A DNA stretch of 64,000 nucleotides from an uncultured Eubacteriales bacterium. Its GTDB lineage: Bacteria > Bacillota > Clostridia > Peptostreptococcales > Anaerovoracaceae. Below, in pieces: positions 26,185 through 36,149 of this stretch. The DNA lies in assembly GCA_900547295.1 (NCBI GenBank), contig URGK01000004.1, positions 1 through 64,000 on the forward strand. The letters are read 5' to 3'. Made by a program: the position numbers and the translations under genes. The notes beneath the pieces were generated by a model, which saw only the letters and a list, made by a program, of their open reading frames with translations, searched no databases and was not told where the DNA came from. Each line of letters opens with the position of its first letter. The first letter of the stretch is position 1.

Positions 26185-26199
26185 GTTTTGTAGTATAAT
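26171..26199 (+). promoter_or_regulatory. Promoter of the zinc-ribbon gene
   Basis: TTGCCA at 26171-26176 and TATAAT at 26194-26199 have a 17-bp spacer. The -35 box lies inside the preceding terminator hairpin. Confidence 0.6.
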
Positions 26200-26268
26200 C
26201 TAAAGTAATATTCAGAATTTTAGACAGACCTTAGAGTTACGATATAGACAGCAAGACGGAGGGAAATA

Positions 26269-27813
26269 ATGTATTGTAGAAATTGCGGCAAAGAGCTTCT
26301 TGATAATGATAATTTCTGCCCTGTATGCGGGACAAAAGTTGAAAAAAAGACACAGGAACCGGAGAACAGAGAAATAGTCTTTGACCCGAATACTGTACCT
26401 GAGACTAAAGAGAACTTTGACTTTAAATGGGATCTGGGTGATTTCAACAGGCAGCAGAGAAAAACAGAAGACGCTGCAAGCTTTGACTGGGGAGATCTTC
26501 TCGGAGTCAAAAAAGAAAGAACAGTAAACGACAGAATTTCAGAGGCTTCACGTCTGCCGGGCAGAAACTATGAGCCTGTAAGCGATTTTGTATTTGACCC
26601 GTCAGGCGCTGTACAGCCTGCGGAGCGCAAGTCCGCAGATAAATTCGGCAGCAGAGAGGACGACTTCTATACTTTCAGCAAAAAGAACGCTGAGTTCCAG
26701 GAGCTTTTGAACAAGGAGCACGAAAGAGTCAGAAAAGCCAAGGAAGAAAGAGAGCTTCGTCTTGAGGCGTATAACCTTGACAACGTAAATAAAGAAATCG
26801 TACTTGACGAGGACCCTGAGGAGCAGGAGCAGCCTCAGGCAGAGGAAACAGGACTTGCGAGAAGACGCAGGAAGCGCAAAGAGGCCGAAAAGACAGAGTA
26901 CATACCGGTAGCTCCGAAAACAGAAATCCCTCTCAAAGTAGACGAAGATGATATTTCGGGTCAGTGGCCTCCTGAACCTGCACAGGAAGCAGAGGCGGAG
27001 AAGCAGCCTGAGGAGCAGGCGCCCGAAAATAAGCAGGAGCAGACAATGGAATCTGCACCTGAGACAGAGCAGCCTGTAAATCAGATAGAGGAAATGGCAA
27101 GAGCAAGAGAGCTTCTGTTTAACAGTGACAATCTGGAGCAGCAGCTTGAAGAGGATGCGGCACAGTCGCAGTCACCCGAAAAGGTAAGAGTTGCCACACA
27201 GCAGATAAGCAGAGATCAGTTTGCCGAGTTCCTCAAAAAAGCAGAGGAGCAGTTTGGAATAGATGCTCTCGACAAAAAAATAGAAGAAGACTACAAAAAC
27301 GTAGAGGAAATAGTGGAAGAGCTTCCTGATACAGAAGATGTTTCAGAGGAGTCTGCAGAGGTACAGGCTGCCAAAACAAACGAGCCGGAGTCTGCACCGG
27401 AGGAAGTAAAAGAAACAGCAGAGCAGGAGCTGCCAAAGGTGCAGGATATTTCCGAAGAGGAGCAGCCGGAGGAACCGCAGGAGCAGCAGGAAACTGCGGC
27501 AGCCGAAGATGCACCAAAGAAAAAACGCGGCCGCAGAGTCAAAGAGCAGACAGGGGAGTTTCATCTGGGAGATTTCAAGGACGACAACTTCTGGAGCAGC
27601 GAGCCTGAGGAAACCGATGAATACGAAGAAGATGAGCCGGTTTCTGCAGGAGGCAGAGCGGCAACCGTTGTAATAGTTATACTGGCTGTAATACTTGCAT
27701 TTATGATTGCGATGATGATTATAAGGTTCCAGTTCCCTGAGTCCGCAGCGGCGCAGTTCATAGAACCGAAACTTACAGTTATAGAAAACTGGATTAGAGG
27801 TATCTTTTCCTGA
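26269..27813 (+). CDS. Zinc-ribbon, Glu-rich single-pass membrane protein
   Basis: The 514-residue protein has an N-terminal zinc ribbon (Cys3, Cys6, Cys17, Cys20) followed by a long, very acidic low-complexity region rich in Glu, Gln, Pro and Ala (~110-440). A basic patch near KKKRGRRVKEQ precedes one transmembrane helix (~463-487, TVVIVILAVILAFMIAMMII) and a short tail. Predicted topology is a large cytosolic domain with the C-terminus outside. No family name beyond zinc-ribbon domain protein. The UPF0182 gene follows by 35 bases, so the two may work together at the membrane. Confidence 0.7.
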   Translation: MYCRNCGKELLDNDNFCPVCGTKVEKKTQEPENREIVFDPNTVPETKENFDFKWDLGDFNRQQRKTEDAASFDWGDLLGVKKERTVNDRISEASRLPGRNYEPVSDFVFDPSGAVQPAERKSADKFGSREDDFYTFSKKNAEFQELLNKEHERVRKAKEERELRLEAYNLDNVNKEIVLDEDPEEQEQPQAEETGLARRRRKRKEAEKTEYIPVAPKTEIPLKVDEDDISGQWPPEPAQEAEAEKQPEEQAPENKQEQTMESAPETEQPVNQIEEMARARELLFNSDNLEQQLEEDAAQSQSPEKVRVATQQISRDQFAEFLKKAEEQFGIDALDKKIEEDYKNVEEIVEELPDTEDVSEESAEVQAAKTNEPESAPEEVKETAEQELPKVQDISEEEQPEEPQEQQETAAAEDAPKKKRGRRVKEQTGEFHLGDFKDDNFWSSEPEETDEYEEDEPVSAGGRAATVVIVILAVILAFMIAMMIIRFQFPESAAAQFIEPKLTVIENWIRGIFS

Positions 27814-27848
27814 GTTTTAATCAATAATATTTTTTAGGAGGAAAGATT

Positions 27849-30713
27849 TTGGAAAAAAAGAAAAGAGGATCAAAAGCCAGATGGATAGTTTTGGCGGTAA
27901 TTGCATTTCTGCTTCTGGTATTTGCCTTAGTGGGATTTATCACAGACTTTCTCTGGTTCAAAGAACTGGGATATGTGAGCGTATTCTTTACTAAGCTTTT
28001 AACTCAGATAAAAATCGGAGTTCCGGTCTTTATCGTAGTGGGATTTCTGGTATATATTTACCTGAAGCTGCTCAAAAAGGGATATTACAAAAAAGTTGAA
28101 TCCTTAGATGCGCCTAATGAGAAAGCTATGAACATAATAAGCTGGGTGCTGGCAGGAATTTTCTCCTGTGTTGCAACCTACTTCTGCGTGTCAAACCTGT
28201 GGTACAAATGGCTGAACTTTGCAAAGAGCACTGATTTCGATATTTCAGACCCGTTGTATAATAACGATATTTCGCTTTATGTATTTAAACTGCCGTTTAT
28301 CAAAGAGGTCAACGGCATAATCATAGCTCTGTCAGTAGCATTTATAATAATCACCCTTATTTATTATGCGATGCTGCTGTCAATGAGAAAACCAACCGTA
28401 TTTGAAGATGCAGGAGAAGACAGTTTTGATGATGAATCGTCGCAGCAGGGTTCAGGTTTTGCAGGCTTTGACAATGCTGGCGGTCTTGGCGATATGTTTG
28501 GCAAGTTTGCAGAGTCGTTTGGCGGCAGAGGTCCTGTGCACAGACCTGCAAGAAAGAAAAAACAGTTTGACAGCGACAACTTCAACCAGCTTCTGCACAT
28601 CGCATCGAAGCAGCTTATAGTTGTAGGCGTTATATTCTTCGTAATGCTGGCAGTGGACTTTTTCCTCAAGCAGTACGACCTGCTTTACAACCATACGGGT
28701 GCGGTATACGGAGCAGGCTATACAGACGTGACGGTTACTCTGTGGATGTACAGAGTCCTTGCAGGCCTTTCGCTTTTGGGAGCGGCAGGCTTCATAATCG
28801 GAATAAGCAAAAAGAAGGTCAAGACAATAGCAATCGTCCCTATAATTATGATACTTGTGGGACTTGTGGGAGCAGGCGGAGCGGTACTGGTTCAGAACTA
28901 TGTTGTATCACCTGACGAATTAAACAAGGAAAGCAAATACCTTGAGAGAAATATAGAGTATACACAGTACGCATACGGTGTTGACAATGTTACAACCAAA
29001 TCATTTGCTGCAAGCAAGAACCTTGACAGCACTGATATCAACAACAACCCTGAAACCATAACAAACATCAGAATAAATGACTATTCACCTGCAAACAAAT
29101 TCTACAATCAGACGCAGGCTATCAGAACATACTATAACTTCAATGACGTATTTGTAGACAGATACTATGTGAACGGTGAATATACACAGACATTCCTTGC
29201 GGCAAGAGAGGTTGACATCGACGGAAGCAAGATAAGCGATACGTGGCTTAACAGACACATCAAATATACTCACGGCTACGGCGTGACATTATCAAGAGTT
29301 GACAAGGTTACATCGAGCGGACAGCCGGATGTGCTTGTCGGAGATATTCCGCCTCAGTCATCGGTTGATGAAATCCAGATTGACAACCCTGCAATATACT
29401 TCGGTCAGCTTACAAACGACTATATCCTTGTAGGCACCGATGAAGAAGAGTTTGACTATCCGGGAGATGAGGCAAACCAGTACACCAAGTACTCAGGTAC
29501 AGCGGGTATCAGGATGAACTTTGCAAACAGATGTCTGTTCTCAATCAGAGAAAGATCACTCAAGCTGCTGGTTTCATCAAATATAACCAGCGACTCAAAG
29601 ATTGTTATCAACAGAAACATCACATCAAGAGTCAAGAAGATAATGCCTTATCTGACATATGACAAAAATCCGTATATGGTTACTGCAAACGGCGGACTGT
29701 ACTGGATATATGACGCATATACAACAACATCAAGCTATCCGTACTCGGAGCCGTACAGCCAGCAGAGCAGCACAAACTATATCAGAAACTCTGTAAAGGT
29801 AGTTATAGACGCATATAACGGCGACACCAGCTACTATGTGGTTGATGACAGCGACCCTATAGCAAAGACACTGCAGAAGATATATCCTAAGCTGTTCAAG
29901 AACTTTGATGAAATGGACGAAGCGGTTAAGGCTCATGTCAGATATCCGAACACAATGTTTGATATACAGGCTACAATCTACGAAAGATATCATATGAATG
30001 ATGTCAATGCTTTCTATCAGAACGAGGATATATGGTCAATAGCAAATGAGATATACGGCAAGGACGAAAAAGAAATGACTCCTAACTACTATATACTCAA
30101 GCTTCCGGGCGAAAAAGACGCTGAGTTTGTAAACTCTATACCATATACTCCTAAGGGCAAGAGAAATATGACCTCGCTTCTCATTGCAAGAAACGACGGC
30201 GACAACTACGGTCAGATAGTTCTCTACACATTCCCTAAGAGCAAGGCTGTTTACGGCCCTATGCAGATAGAGGCTCTGATAGACCAGAACCCTGAGATTT
30301 CCAAGGAATTTGCACTGTGGAGCTCGGCGGGAACATCATACAGCAGAGGCAACCTGTTTGTAATCCCTATAGAGGACTCGCTACTGTATGTTGAACCGGT
30401 TTATCTTGAAGCAAACAAAGAAAGTATACCGGAGGTCAAGAGAGTAATCGTTGCTTTCAATGACCAGATTGCATACAAGCCGACACTTGCCGAGGCGTTG
30501 GAATCTCTGTTTGGAGAAACCGACATAAGCAGCGGCAGTGACAATTCTTCATCACAGACCGCCGATGACGGTCAGATGTCACAGGCAGAGCTTATCAAGG
30601 CTGCAGCAGAGGCGTATGACAGCGCGCAGTCAGCTTTGAAAAACGGCGACTGGGAGGGCTACGGCAAATATCTTGATCAGCTGGAAAAATACTTGAATGA
30701 ATTACAGAAATAA
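27849..30713 (+). CDS. UPF0182-family membrane protein
   Basis: The 954-residue protein starts at TTG 27849, the only plausible start behind TTAGGAGGAAAG. About seven hydrophobic helices occur in the first ~340 residues, with a glycine/Asp-rich cytosolic loop (~180-235). They are followed by a ~550-residue hydrophilic domain containing the family's NNIRINDYSP/TYYNFNDVFVDRYYV-like signature (here NIRINDYSPANKFYNQTQ and YNFNDVFVDRYYVNGEY), and a C-terminal helical tail rich in Ala/Gln. The family (COG1615) is widespread but has no assigned function. It is cotranscribed with the zinc-ribbon protein. Confidence 0.85.
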   Translation: MEKKKRGSKARWIVLAVIAFLLLVFALVGFITDFLWFKELGYVSVFFTKLLTQIKIGVPVFIVVGFLVYIYLKLLKKGYYKKVESLDAPNEKAMNIISWVLAGIFSCVATYFCVSNLWYKWLNFAKSTDFDISDPLYNNDISLYVFKLPFIKEVNGIIIALSVAFIIITLIYYAMLLSMRKPTVFEDAGEDSFDDESSQQGSGFAGFDNAGGLGDMFGKFAESFGGRGPVHRPARKKKQFDSDNFNQLLHIASKQLIVVGVIFFVMLAVDFFLKQYDLLYNHTGAVYGAGYTDVTVTLWMYRVLAGLSLLGAAGFIIGISKKKVKTIAIVPIIMILVGLVGAGGAVLVQNYVVSPDELNKESKYLERNIEYTQYAYGVDNVTTKSFAASKNLDSTDINNNPETITNIRINDYSPANKFYNQTQAIRTYYNFNDVFVDRYYVNGEYTQTFLAAREVDIDGSKISDTWLNRHIKYTHGYGVTLSRVDKVTSSGQPDVLVGDIPPQSSVDEIQIDNPAIYFGQLTNDYILVGTDEEEFDYPGDEANQYTKYSGTAGIRMNFANRCLFSIRERSLKLLVSSNITSDSKIVINRNITSRVKKIMPYLTYDKNPYMVTANGGLYWIYDAYTTTSSYPYSEPYSQQSSTNYIRNSVKVVIDAYNGDTSYYVVDDSDPIAKTLQKIYPKLFKNFDEMDEAVKAHVRYPNTMFDIQATIYERYHMNDVNAFYQNEDIWSIANEIYGKDEKEMTPNYYILKLPGEKDAEFVNSIPYTPKGKRNMTSLLIARNDGDNYGQIVLYTFPKSKAVYGPMQIEALIDQNPEISKEFALWSSAGTSYSRGNLFVIPIEDSLLYVEPVYLEANKESIPEVKRVIVAFNDQIAYKPTLAEALESLFGETDISSGSDNSSSQTADDGQMSQAELIKAAAEAYDSAQSALKNGDWEGYGKYLDQLEKYLNELQK

Positions 30714-30720
30714 TAAAGCG

Positions 30721-30748
30721 GGACATTCCGGAAAACACCGGAATGTCC
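30721..30748 (+). terminator. Hairpin after the UPF0182 gene
   Basis: GGACATTCCGG (30721-30731) and CCGGAATGTCC (30738-30748) form a perfect 11-bp stem with a six-base loop. It is followed by AT-rich DNA without a strong T-run. Confidence 0.65.
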
Positions 30749-30777
30749 ATTGCAATTTAATTTGATTGGAGGAATAC

Positions 30778-32688
30778 ATGCTGGATTTTGATTTTGACAA
30801 AATGCTTTTTACTATCGGGCCGGAAGACCATTCGGCAGATAGAATTAAAACAATATTAAACGAACATCCGGAAGTTCAGTTTGTATCTTTAGTGGGTATT
30901 GATATAGGCGGACACGGAACAGACGAAAAGATACCTGTCAGAGCCTTTATAAAAGACATTGACAAGTTTCTTACAGAGGGCGTGCAGACTGACGGCTCAT
31001 CAGTAGTGCTTCCTAAAATTGCAGACCTTAACAACGCTAAGGTTGATATAATACCGGATCTTGATGTGAACTGGTATGTTGACTATAATTTTGACCATGT
31101 GCCGCAGAGCATCGGACTTCCTGTGGGAAGCCTCAGAATACCGTCATATCTGCGCCACAACGATACATTTGAAGTAGGCTCAAGAGTAGTGCTTCGCGAT
31201 GCTGTGGCAGACTTCAAAAAAGAACTGATGGAGCTTCTTAAGGCTAATCCGTATGTTTTTGAATATATGGATTTAGACAGCGCCGATGAGATTGAGGAGC
31301 TAATAGTAACCTCTGCGACAGAGCTGGAATTCTGGGTTAAAACACCGGATGAGCAGTCTGACAGAGAGCAGCTTACCACAGCGCAGGAGCTCAAGGAGCA
31401 GTACTGGAAGAGGACAGTGGGGCCGGTTCGTACAGCTCTCGAAAGAACACTTAACATTCTTGACCGCTACGGTCTTGAAATGGAAATGGGTCACAAGGAG
31501 GTCGGCGGCGTCAAGGCCAAGATGGGACACTCCGGACATTACGATCACATAATGGAGCAGCTTGAAGTCGACTGGAAATATTCAGATGCCCTGCAGGCTG
31601 CGGACAACGAAAAACAGGTAAAATATATAGTAAGAGATATATTCAGACTGCACGGTCTTGACGTTACATTTATGGCAAAGCCTATGGAGGGCGTTGCAGG
31701 AAGCGGTGAGCATACCCACCTTGGTCTTGCGGCAAAGCTTAAGGACGGCAGAGTCGTAAGCATGTTCTCATCAAAGGACGGCAAGGACTTCCTCAATGTA
31801 ATCGGCTATGGCGCGCTTATGGGTATTCTCAACAACTATGAGGTTATAAATCCGTTTATAAGTGCAACCAACGATGCTTTTAACAGACTTAAACCGGGAT
31901 TTGAGGCTCCTGTATGCACAGTAACTTCTATGGGACACAGCGTTGAGGCACCGTCAAGAAACAGAACGGTACTTGCGGGACTTATCAGAGAAGCAGGCAA
32001 TCCGCTTGCCACAAGATTTGAGCTTCGTTCCCCGAACCCTAACAGCAATACATACCTTGTAATTGCGGCTTCATATATGGCAATGCTTGACGGTATCAGA
32101 GCTGCGGTAACTGCGGGCAAGACACCTGCTGAGCTTGAGAAGTCAATTTCCAAGAAGAAAGGTGAAGAGGATTTCTATCTTGAAACCGGCAGAGAGTACA
32201 GAAGTGAAAAAGACGTATTTGCACACTATACTCCGGAGGAAAGAGATGATATATTCGGCAGACCGCCTGAAACAGTATGGGAGAATATAAGTGCGTTTGA
32301 TAAATACCCCGACAAGCTCGAAATATTCAAGAGCGGCGGCGTAATGACCGACATAGTTCTTGAGTCCTACAGGGAAGCCATAGTAAACCAGTGGGCTACA
32401 GAGCTTTACAACAGAATAATTCCTAATGCAATGGATACGGTCAGAAGCTGCAGAAAGCTTCACAACGAAAGCGCTACAGACTATGATATAGGTATGTGGG
32501 CAAAGATTTCCGCACAGAGAGATAAGATTGCCAAGAATACCATGAATAAATTCTGCATACTCAAGAAGATAAGCGATGCGCTGGATAAGGCAGATTACAA
32601 TCTGGCATCACGGCTGCAGCTTGAAGCACAGCGGGAGATTCGTAAACTGATTGATATGTATAGTTCATATAAAAGAAATCTATTATAA
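30778..32688 (+). CDS. Glutamine synthetase-like enzyme, long form
   Basis: 636 residues from ATG 30778 (GGAGG seven bases before). The N-terminal beta-grasp domain has TDGSSV. The catalytic domain shows [31 protein letters not shown] (the GxGxHxH motif) and [14 protein letters not shown], which align with glutamate, ammonia and metal sites of type I synthetases. Type I enzymes have ~440-470 residues; here ~65 extra residues are spread in the core and ~140 at the C-terminus (after ~495), which is helical. Related long proteins occur in Clostridia. Ammonia assimilation is likely, but a gamma-glutamyl-amine ligase role is possible. Confidence 0.75.
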   Translation: MLDFDFDKMLFTIGPEDHSADRIKTILNEHPEVQFVSLVGIDIGGHGTDEKIPVRAFIKDIDKFLTEGVQTDGSSVVLPKIADLNNAKVDIIPDLDVNWYVDYNFDHVPQSIGLPVGSLRIPSYLRHNDTFEVGSRVVLRDAVADFKKELMELLKANPYVFEYMDLDSADEIEELIVTSATELEFWVKTPDEQSDREQLTTAQELKEQYWKRTVGPVRTALERTLNILDRYGLEMEMGHKEVGGVKAKMGHSGHYDHIMEQLEVDWKYSDALQAADNEKQVKYIVRDIFRLHGLDVTFMAKPMEGVAGSGEHTHLGLAAKLKDGRVVSMFSSKDGKDFLNVIGYGALMGILNNYEVINPFISATNDAFNRLKPGFEAPVCTVTSMGHSVEAPSRNRTVLAGLIREAGNPLATRFELRSPNPNSNTYLVIAASYMAMLDGIRAAVTAGKTPAELEKSISKKKGEEDFYLETGREYRSEKDVFAHYTPEERDDIFGRPPETVWENISAFDKYPDKLEIFKSGGVMTDIVLESYREAIVNQWATELYNRIIPNAMDTVRSCRKLHNESATDYDIGMWAKISAQRDKIAKNTMNKFCILKKISDALDKADYNLASRLQLEAQREIRKLIDMYSSYKRNLL

Positions 32689-32702
32689 CAGGAGATGAGA
32701 AA

Positions 32703-33974
32703 ATGTTAGACATTAAAAGACTAAGAGAAGATTTTGACAATGTAAAAGCCGCAGTGGAGAGAAGAGGCAAGGGCGACTTCGGCATTGACAATGTTATGGT
32801 TTTCGATGAAAAAAGAAGAAGCATACTTGCAGAAGTTGAGCAGATGAAAAACCTGCAGAAAATCGAATCAAAAAAAATACCTCAGATGAAGAAAAACGGT
32901 GAGGATACAACAGCTCTTATGGAAGAAATGAAAGAGCTTTCGGATAAAATAAAGGCCCTTGATGAACAGGTATCAGAAGCTGAAGCAAATCTCAAAGATG
33001 CTCTCCTTAATGTACCTAACACACCTCACCCTACAGTACCTGACGGCAAGGACGATCAGGACAATGTTGAACTGAGAAAATGGGGAGAGCCTACATCCTT
33101 TGATTTTGAGCCTAAGGCGCACTGGGATATAGGCGAGGACCTTGATATTCTCGATTTTGAAAGAGCTGCAAAGCTTTCGGGAACAAGATTTACAGTATAT
33201 AAGGGTCTTGGCGCAAGACTTGAAAGATCAGTTATAAACTTTATGCTTAACCTGCATACAGAGGAACACGGATTTACAGAAATTCTTCCGCCGTTTATGG
33301 TTGGCAGAGCTGCTATGACAGGCACAGGACAGCTTCCTAAATTTGAAGACGATATGTTCTACGTACCTGCGAAGGATCACTTCCTTATCCCTACAGCAGA
33401 GGTTCCTGTAACCAACTTAAGAGCAGGAGAAATCCTAAACGGCGCAGACCTTCCTATATACTATACCGCATATACTCCTTGCTTCAGAAAAGAAGCAGGC
33501 TCAGCAGGAAGAGATACAAGAGGTCTGATAAGACAGCACCAGTTCAACAAGGTTGAGCTTGTTAAATTCGCAAACCCTGACAATTCCTATGATGAACTCG
33601 AAAGCCTGACTCACGCGGCAGAAGAAGTGCTTCAGATACTCAATATTCCGTACAGAGTTGTTAAGCTTTCGGCAGGAGATTTAGGCTTCAGTTCAGCTAT
33701 GACATATGATATCGAAGTATGGATGCCAAGCTACGGCAGATACGTTGAAATATCATCATGCTCAAACTTTGAGGACTATCAGGCAAGAAGAGCGAACATC
33801 AGATTTAGAAGAGAGCCTAAGGGCAAGGCTGAATTTGTTCATACTCTCAACGGCTCAGGCCTTGCAGTAGGAAGAACTGTCGCAGCTATCCTTGAAAATT
33901 ATCAGCAGGCAGACGGAAGCGTTAAGGTTCCTGAAGCGCTGGTAAAATATATGGGAACAGACGTAATTAAATAG
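32703..33974 (+). CDS. serS: Seryl-tRNA synthetase
   Basis: Class II synthetase of 423 residues. There is an N-terminal coiled-coil arm (residues ~28-105, [15 protein letters not shown] onward). Motif 2 appears in [26 protein letters not shown] and motif 3 in [17 protein letters not shown]. Charges tRNA-Ser with serine and the selenocysteine tRNA where present. It starts 14 bases after the glutamine-synthetase-like gene, with AGGAGATG as binding site, so the two may share a transcript. A terminator follows. Confidence 0.95.
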   Translation: MLDIKRLREDFDNVKAAVERRGKGDFGIDNVMVFDEKRRSILAEVEQMKNLQKIESKKIPQMKKNGEDTTALMEEMKELSDKIKALDEQVSEAEANLKDALLNVPNTPHPTVPDGKDDQDNVELRKWGEPTSFDFEPKAHWDIGEDLDILDFERAAKLSGTRFTVYKGLGARLERSVINFMLNLHTEEHGFTEILPPFMVGRAAMTGTGQLPKFEDDMFYVPAKDHFLIPTAEVPVTNLRAGEILNGADLPIYYTAYTPCFRKEAGSAGRDTRGLIRQHQFNKVELVKFANPDNSYDELESLTHAAEEVLQILNIPYRVVKLSAGDLGFSSAMTYDIEVWMPSYGRYVEISSCSNFEDYQARRANIRFRREPKGKAEFVHTLNGSGLAVGRTVAAILENYQQADGSVKVPEALVKYMGTDVIK

Positions 33975-33999
33975 TTTGAAATAAAGATAATATTAAAAG

Positions 34000-34027
34000 C
34001 TCCCTGCGATGCGATATTTGCAGGGAG
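34000..34027 (+). terminator. Terminator after serS
   Basis: CTCCCTGC (34000-34007) and GCAGGGAG (34020-34027) stem, followed by TATTATTTTG. Confidence 0.65.
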
Positions 34028-34125
34028 TATTATTTTGCCGCGGTATTTTTCCATCTGCATAAAAACATTGAAAACGCTGAAAGATACAGGTAAAATACAG
34101 TTAAGAAAAATCAAGGAGTTGTAGT

Positions 34126-34956
34126 ATGAACGAAACAATATATCAGTTTAAAGGAACCGATGACTATATAGTAGATGACGATTTAATGCTTACGGCCAAT
34201 ATCGCCATAAAAATGAACAAGCCGCTGCTTGTAAAGGGAGAGCCGGGGACAGGCAAGACAGCTCTGGCAGAGTCAATCGCCAAAGCGCTGGGCAAGGAGC
34301 TTATTGTATGGAGCATCAAATCTACCACCAAAGCCTCTGACGGACTTTATCAGTATGACGTGGTGCGCAGACTCTATGACAGCGAGCTTGGAAATGAGGG
34401 AGTAGAGGATATCAAACGCTACATTAAGCTCGGTAAAATAGGCGAGGCCTTTACATCTGAGGAGCAGTGCGTGCTGCTTATAGACGAAATCGACAAGGCG
34501 GATCTGGAGTTTCCAAATGACCTGCTGTGGGAGCTTGACCGTATGGAATTCTATATACCTGAAACAGACGAAACAATTAAAGCTAAAAATCCTCCTATTG
34601 TTATCATAACATCAAATGCCGAAAAAGAGCTGCCCGATGCATTTCTGCGCAGATGCGCATTTCACTTTATTGAATTTCCCGATGAAAAACTTATGAGGGA
34701 TATAATACTTGCGCATTATCCCGACATCGAAACCCACCTTATAGAGCAGGTACTGGATGCGTTTTTCTATGTGCGTGAGTATTTTGAGCTCAAGAAAAAA
34801 CCGGGAACAAGTGAGCTTTTAGACTGGATAAGCGCACTTAAATTGAGCGGTATGGATACAGAAAGACTAAGACAGGATCTGCCGCTGCTCAGTTTCCTGA
34901 TTAAAAAGGATGAGGATATGGATACCGTAAAGAAAAGCACAGGAGGCCTCAGGTAA
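34126..34956 (+). CDS. MoxR-family AAA ATPase
   Basis: The 276-residue protein has Walker A GEPGTGKTA at 38-46, Walker B LLIDEID at 117-123, the VVIITSNAEKELPDAFLRRC sensor/arginine segment, and a helical lid. MoxR ATPases act with a von Willebrand A protein as metal-insertion or maturation chaperones. The VWA partner follows with a 1-bp overlap, so the pair is translationally coupled. The client is unknown; no obvious metalloenzyme gene is adjacent. Confidence 0.9.
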   Translation: MNETIYQFKGTDDYIVDDDLMLTANIAIKMNKPLLVKGEPGTGKTALAESIAKALGKELIVWSIKSTTKASDGLYQYDVVRRLYDSELGNEGVEDIKRYIKLGKIGEAFTSEEQCVLLIDEIDKADLEFPNDLLWELDRMEFYIPETDETIKAKNPPIVIITSNAEKELPDAFLRRCAFHFIEFPDEKLMRDIILAHYPDIETHLIEQVLDAFFYVREYFELKKKPGTSELLDWISALKLSGMDTERLRQDLPLLSFLIKKDEDMDTVKKSTGGLR

Positions 34957-36149
34957 TGTTTCTGGGATTTCTCGTTTTTCTTCGCAGAGGCGGAATTAAA
35001 GTATCGCTGCACGACTGGCTTTCCCTTATGGAGGGCCTAAGTATGGGTCTGCACGGACAGTCATTCAGAGGCTTCTATGTATTGAGCAGAGCGCTTCTTG
35101 TTAAGACAGAAAGTGATCTGGATAAATATGAAGAGCTGTTTTGCCGGTATTTCAGAAATGTAGATTCAGATGCGTTTAAAGAGGAAATATCCGTAATTAA
35201 GGAGCAGCCGGAGCTTGTAAAGAATGCACTGGCAGGCTATATACAGAAAAACAAGCCGGATGCGGCTTTTGTTTCAGACCGGATTGATGAACTGCTTGCA
35301 TTATATGATGAGGAAAACAGTGAAATTCAAGCTTTTGGTGCAGGAGAGATTATGAGTAAAGCCAATTCGGCAGGACAGGGTGCAGGCCCGGGAAGCGGAA
35401 GCGGTCCGATGATGCAGGGCGCAGGCGGCAAAAGTATAGTGCATGCGCGGGGCGACAGGAGATTTCGGGACTGGCGTACAGACTGCACAATCGAGTCAAG
35501 ACAGTTTCAGATAGCATTCAGGCTGCTCAGGGAATTGTCACGAAAGCTTGACAGCAGCGATGAGGAGCTGGATATACGGGGAACTGTTGACGGCACATGC
35601 AGACAGGCGGGTATCTTGGATATTAAGATGCAGCCGCCGAGAAAAAACAGGCTCAAGCTAATGGTGCTTATTGACTCCGGAGGTTCAATGAAGCCTTACG
35701 AGGAGCTGTGCAGCCTGCTGTTTCAATCGCTTAATAAGGCTAATACCTTTTCGGATCTGAAAATATACTATTTTCATAACTGTCTGGAGGATAAGCTTTA
35801 CAGGGATCCGTCTATAAATCCTGCGGATACCATAAAAACCGACTGGGTTATAAGGAATATTTCAAAGGAATACAAGGTTATTTTTGTAGGTGATGCAGAT
35901 ATGGCAATGCACGAGCTTATGGACGGATCACAAAGCAGCTGGTCTGTGTCGGAGAGCAATGACGGGATAACGTGGTTTAAAAAGTTTCGGGAAAGATACA
36001 GGCACTCCATATGGCTTCACCCTCAGGAGAGAGAGGAAAATATAGCGTGGATGCCGGAGTCTTTTGCTGAAATCGAAAAGGTATTTCCCATGTTCAGACT
36101 GTCTATAGACGGGCTTAAAGACGGTATGTACAGACTGCTTCGGGGCTGA
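34956..36149 (+). CDS. VWA-domain (CoxE-like) protein
   Basis: The 397-residue partner of the MoxR ATPase starts at ATG 34956, one base into the upstream stop, with AGGAGG at 34941-34946. An N-terminal helical region (residues 1-110) and a glycine-rich linker (~128-150) are followed by a VWA domain with a MIDAS motif D240-S-G-G-S244. The canonical DxSxS has Gly at its third position here, a variant common in this branch. The last 127 bases are read antisense by the sigma factor gene. CoxE-like proteins take part in cofactor maturation complexes. Confidence 0.85.
   Translation: MFLGFLVFLRRGGIKVSLHDWLSLMEGLSMGLHGQSFRGFYVLSRALLVKTESDLDKYEELFCRYFRNVDSDAFKEEISVIKEQPELVKNALAGYIQKNKPDAAFVSDRIDELLALYDEENSEIQAFGAGEIMSKANSAGQGAGPGSGSGPMMQGAGGKSIVHARGDRRFRDWRTDCTIESRQFQIAFRLLRELSRKLDSSDEELDIRGTVDGTCRQAGILDIKMQPPRKNRLKLMVLIDSGGSMKPYEELCSLLFQSLNKANTFSDLKIYYFHNCLEDKLYRDPSINPADTIKTDWVIRNISKEYKVIFVGDADMAMHELMDGSQSSWSVSESNDGITWFKKFRERYRHSIWLHPQEREENIAWMPESFAEIEKVFPMFRLSIDGLKDGMYRLLRG

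Noticed and set aside
27233..27564. Several antisense frames rich in Leu/Ser
   Set aside because: Mirror image of the Glu/Gln/Pro-rich codons of the zinc-ribbon gene; no start sites or independent coding signs.
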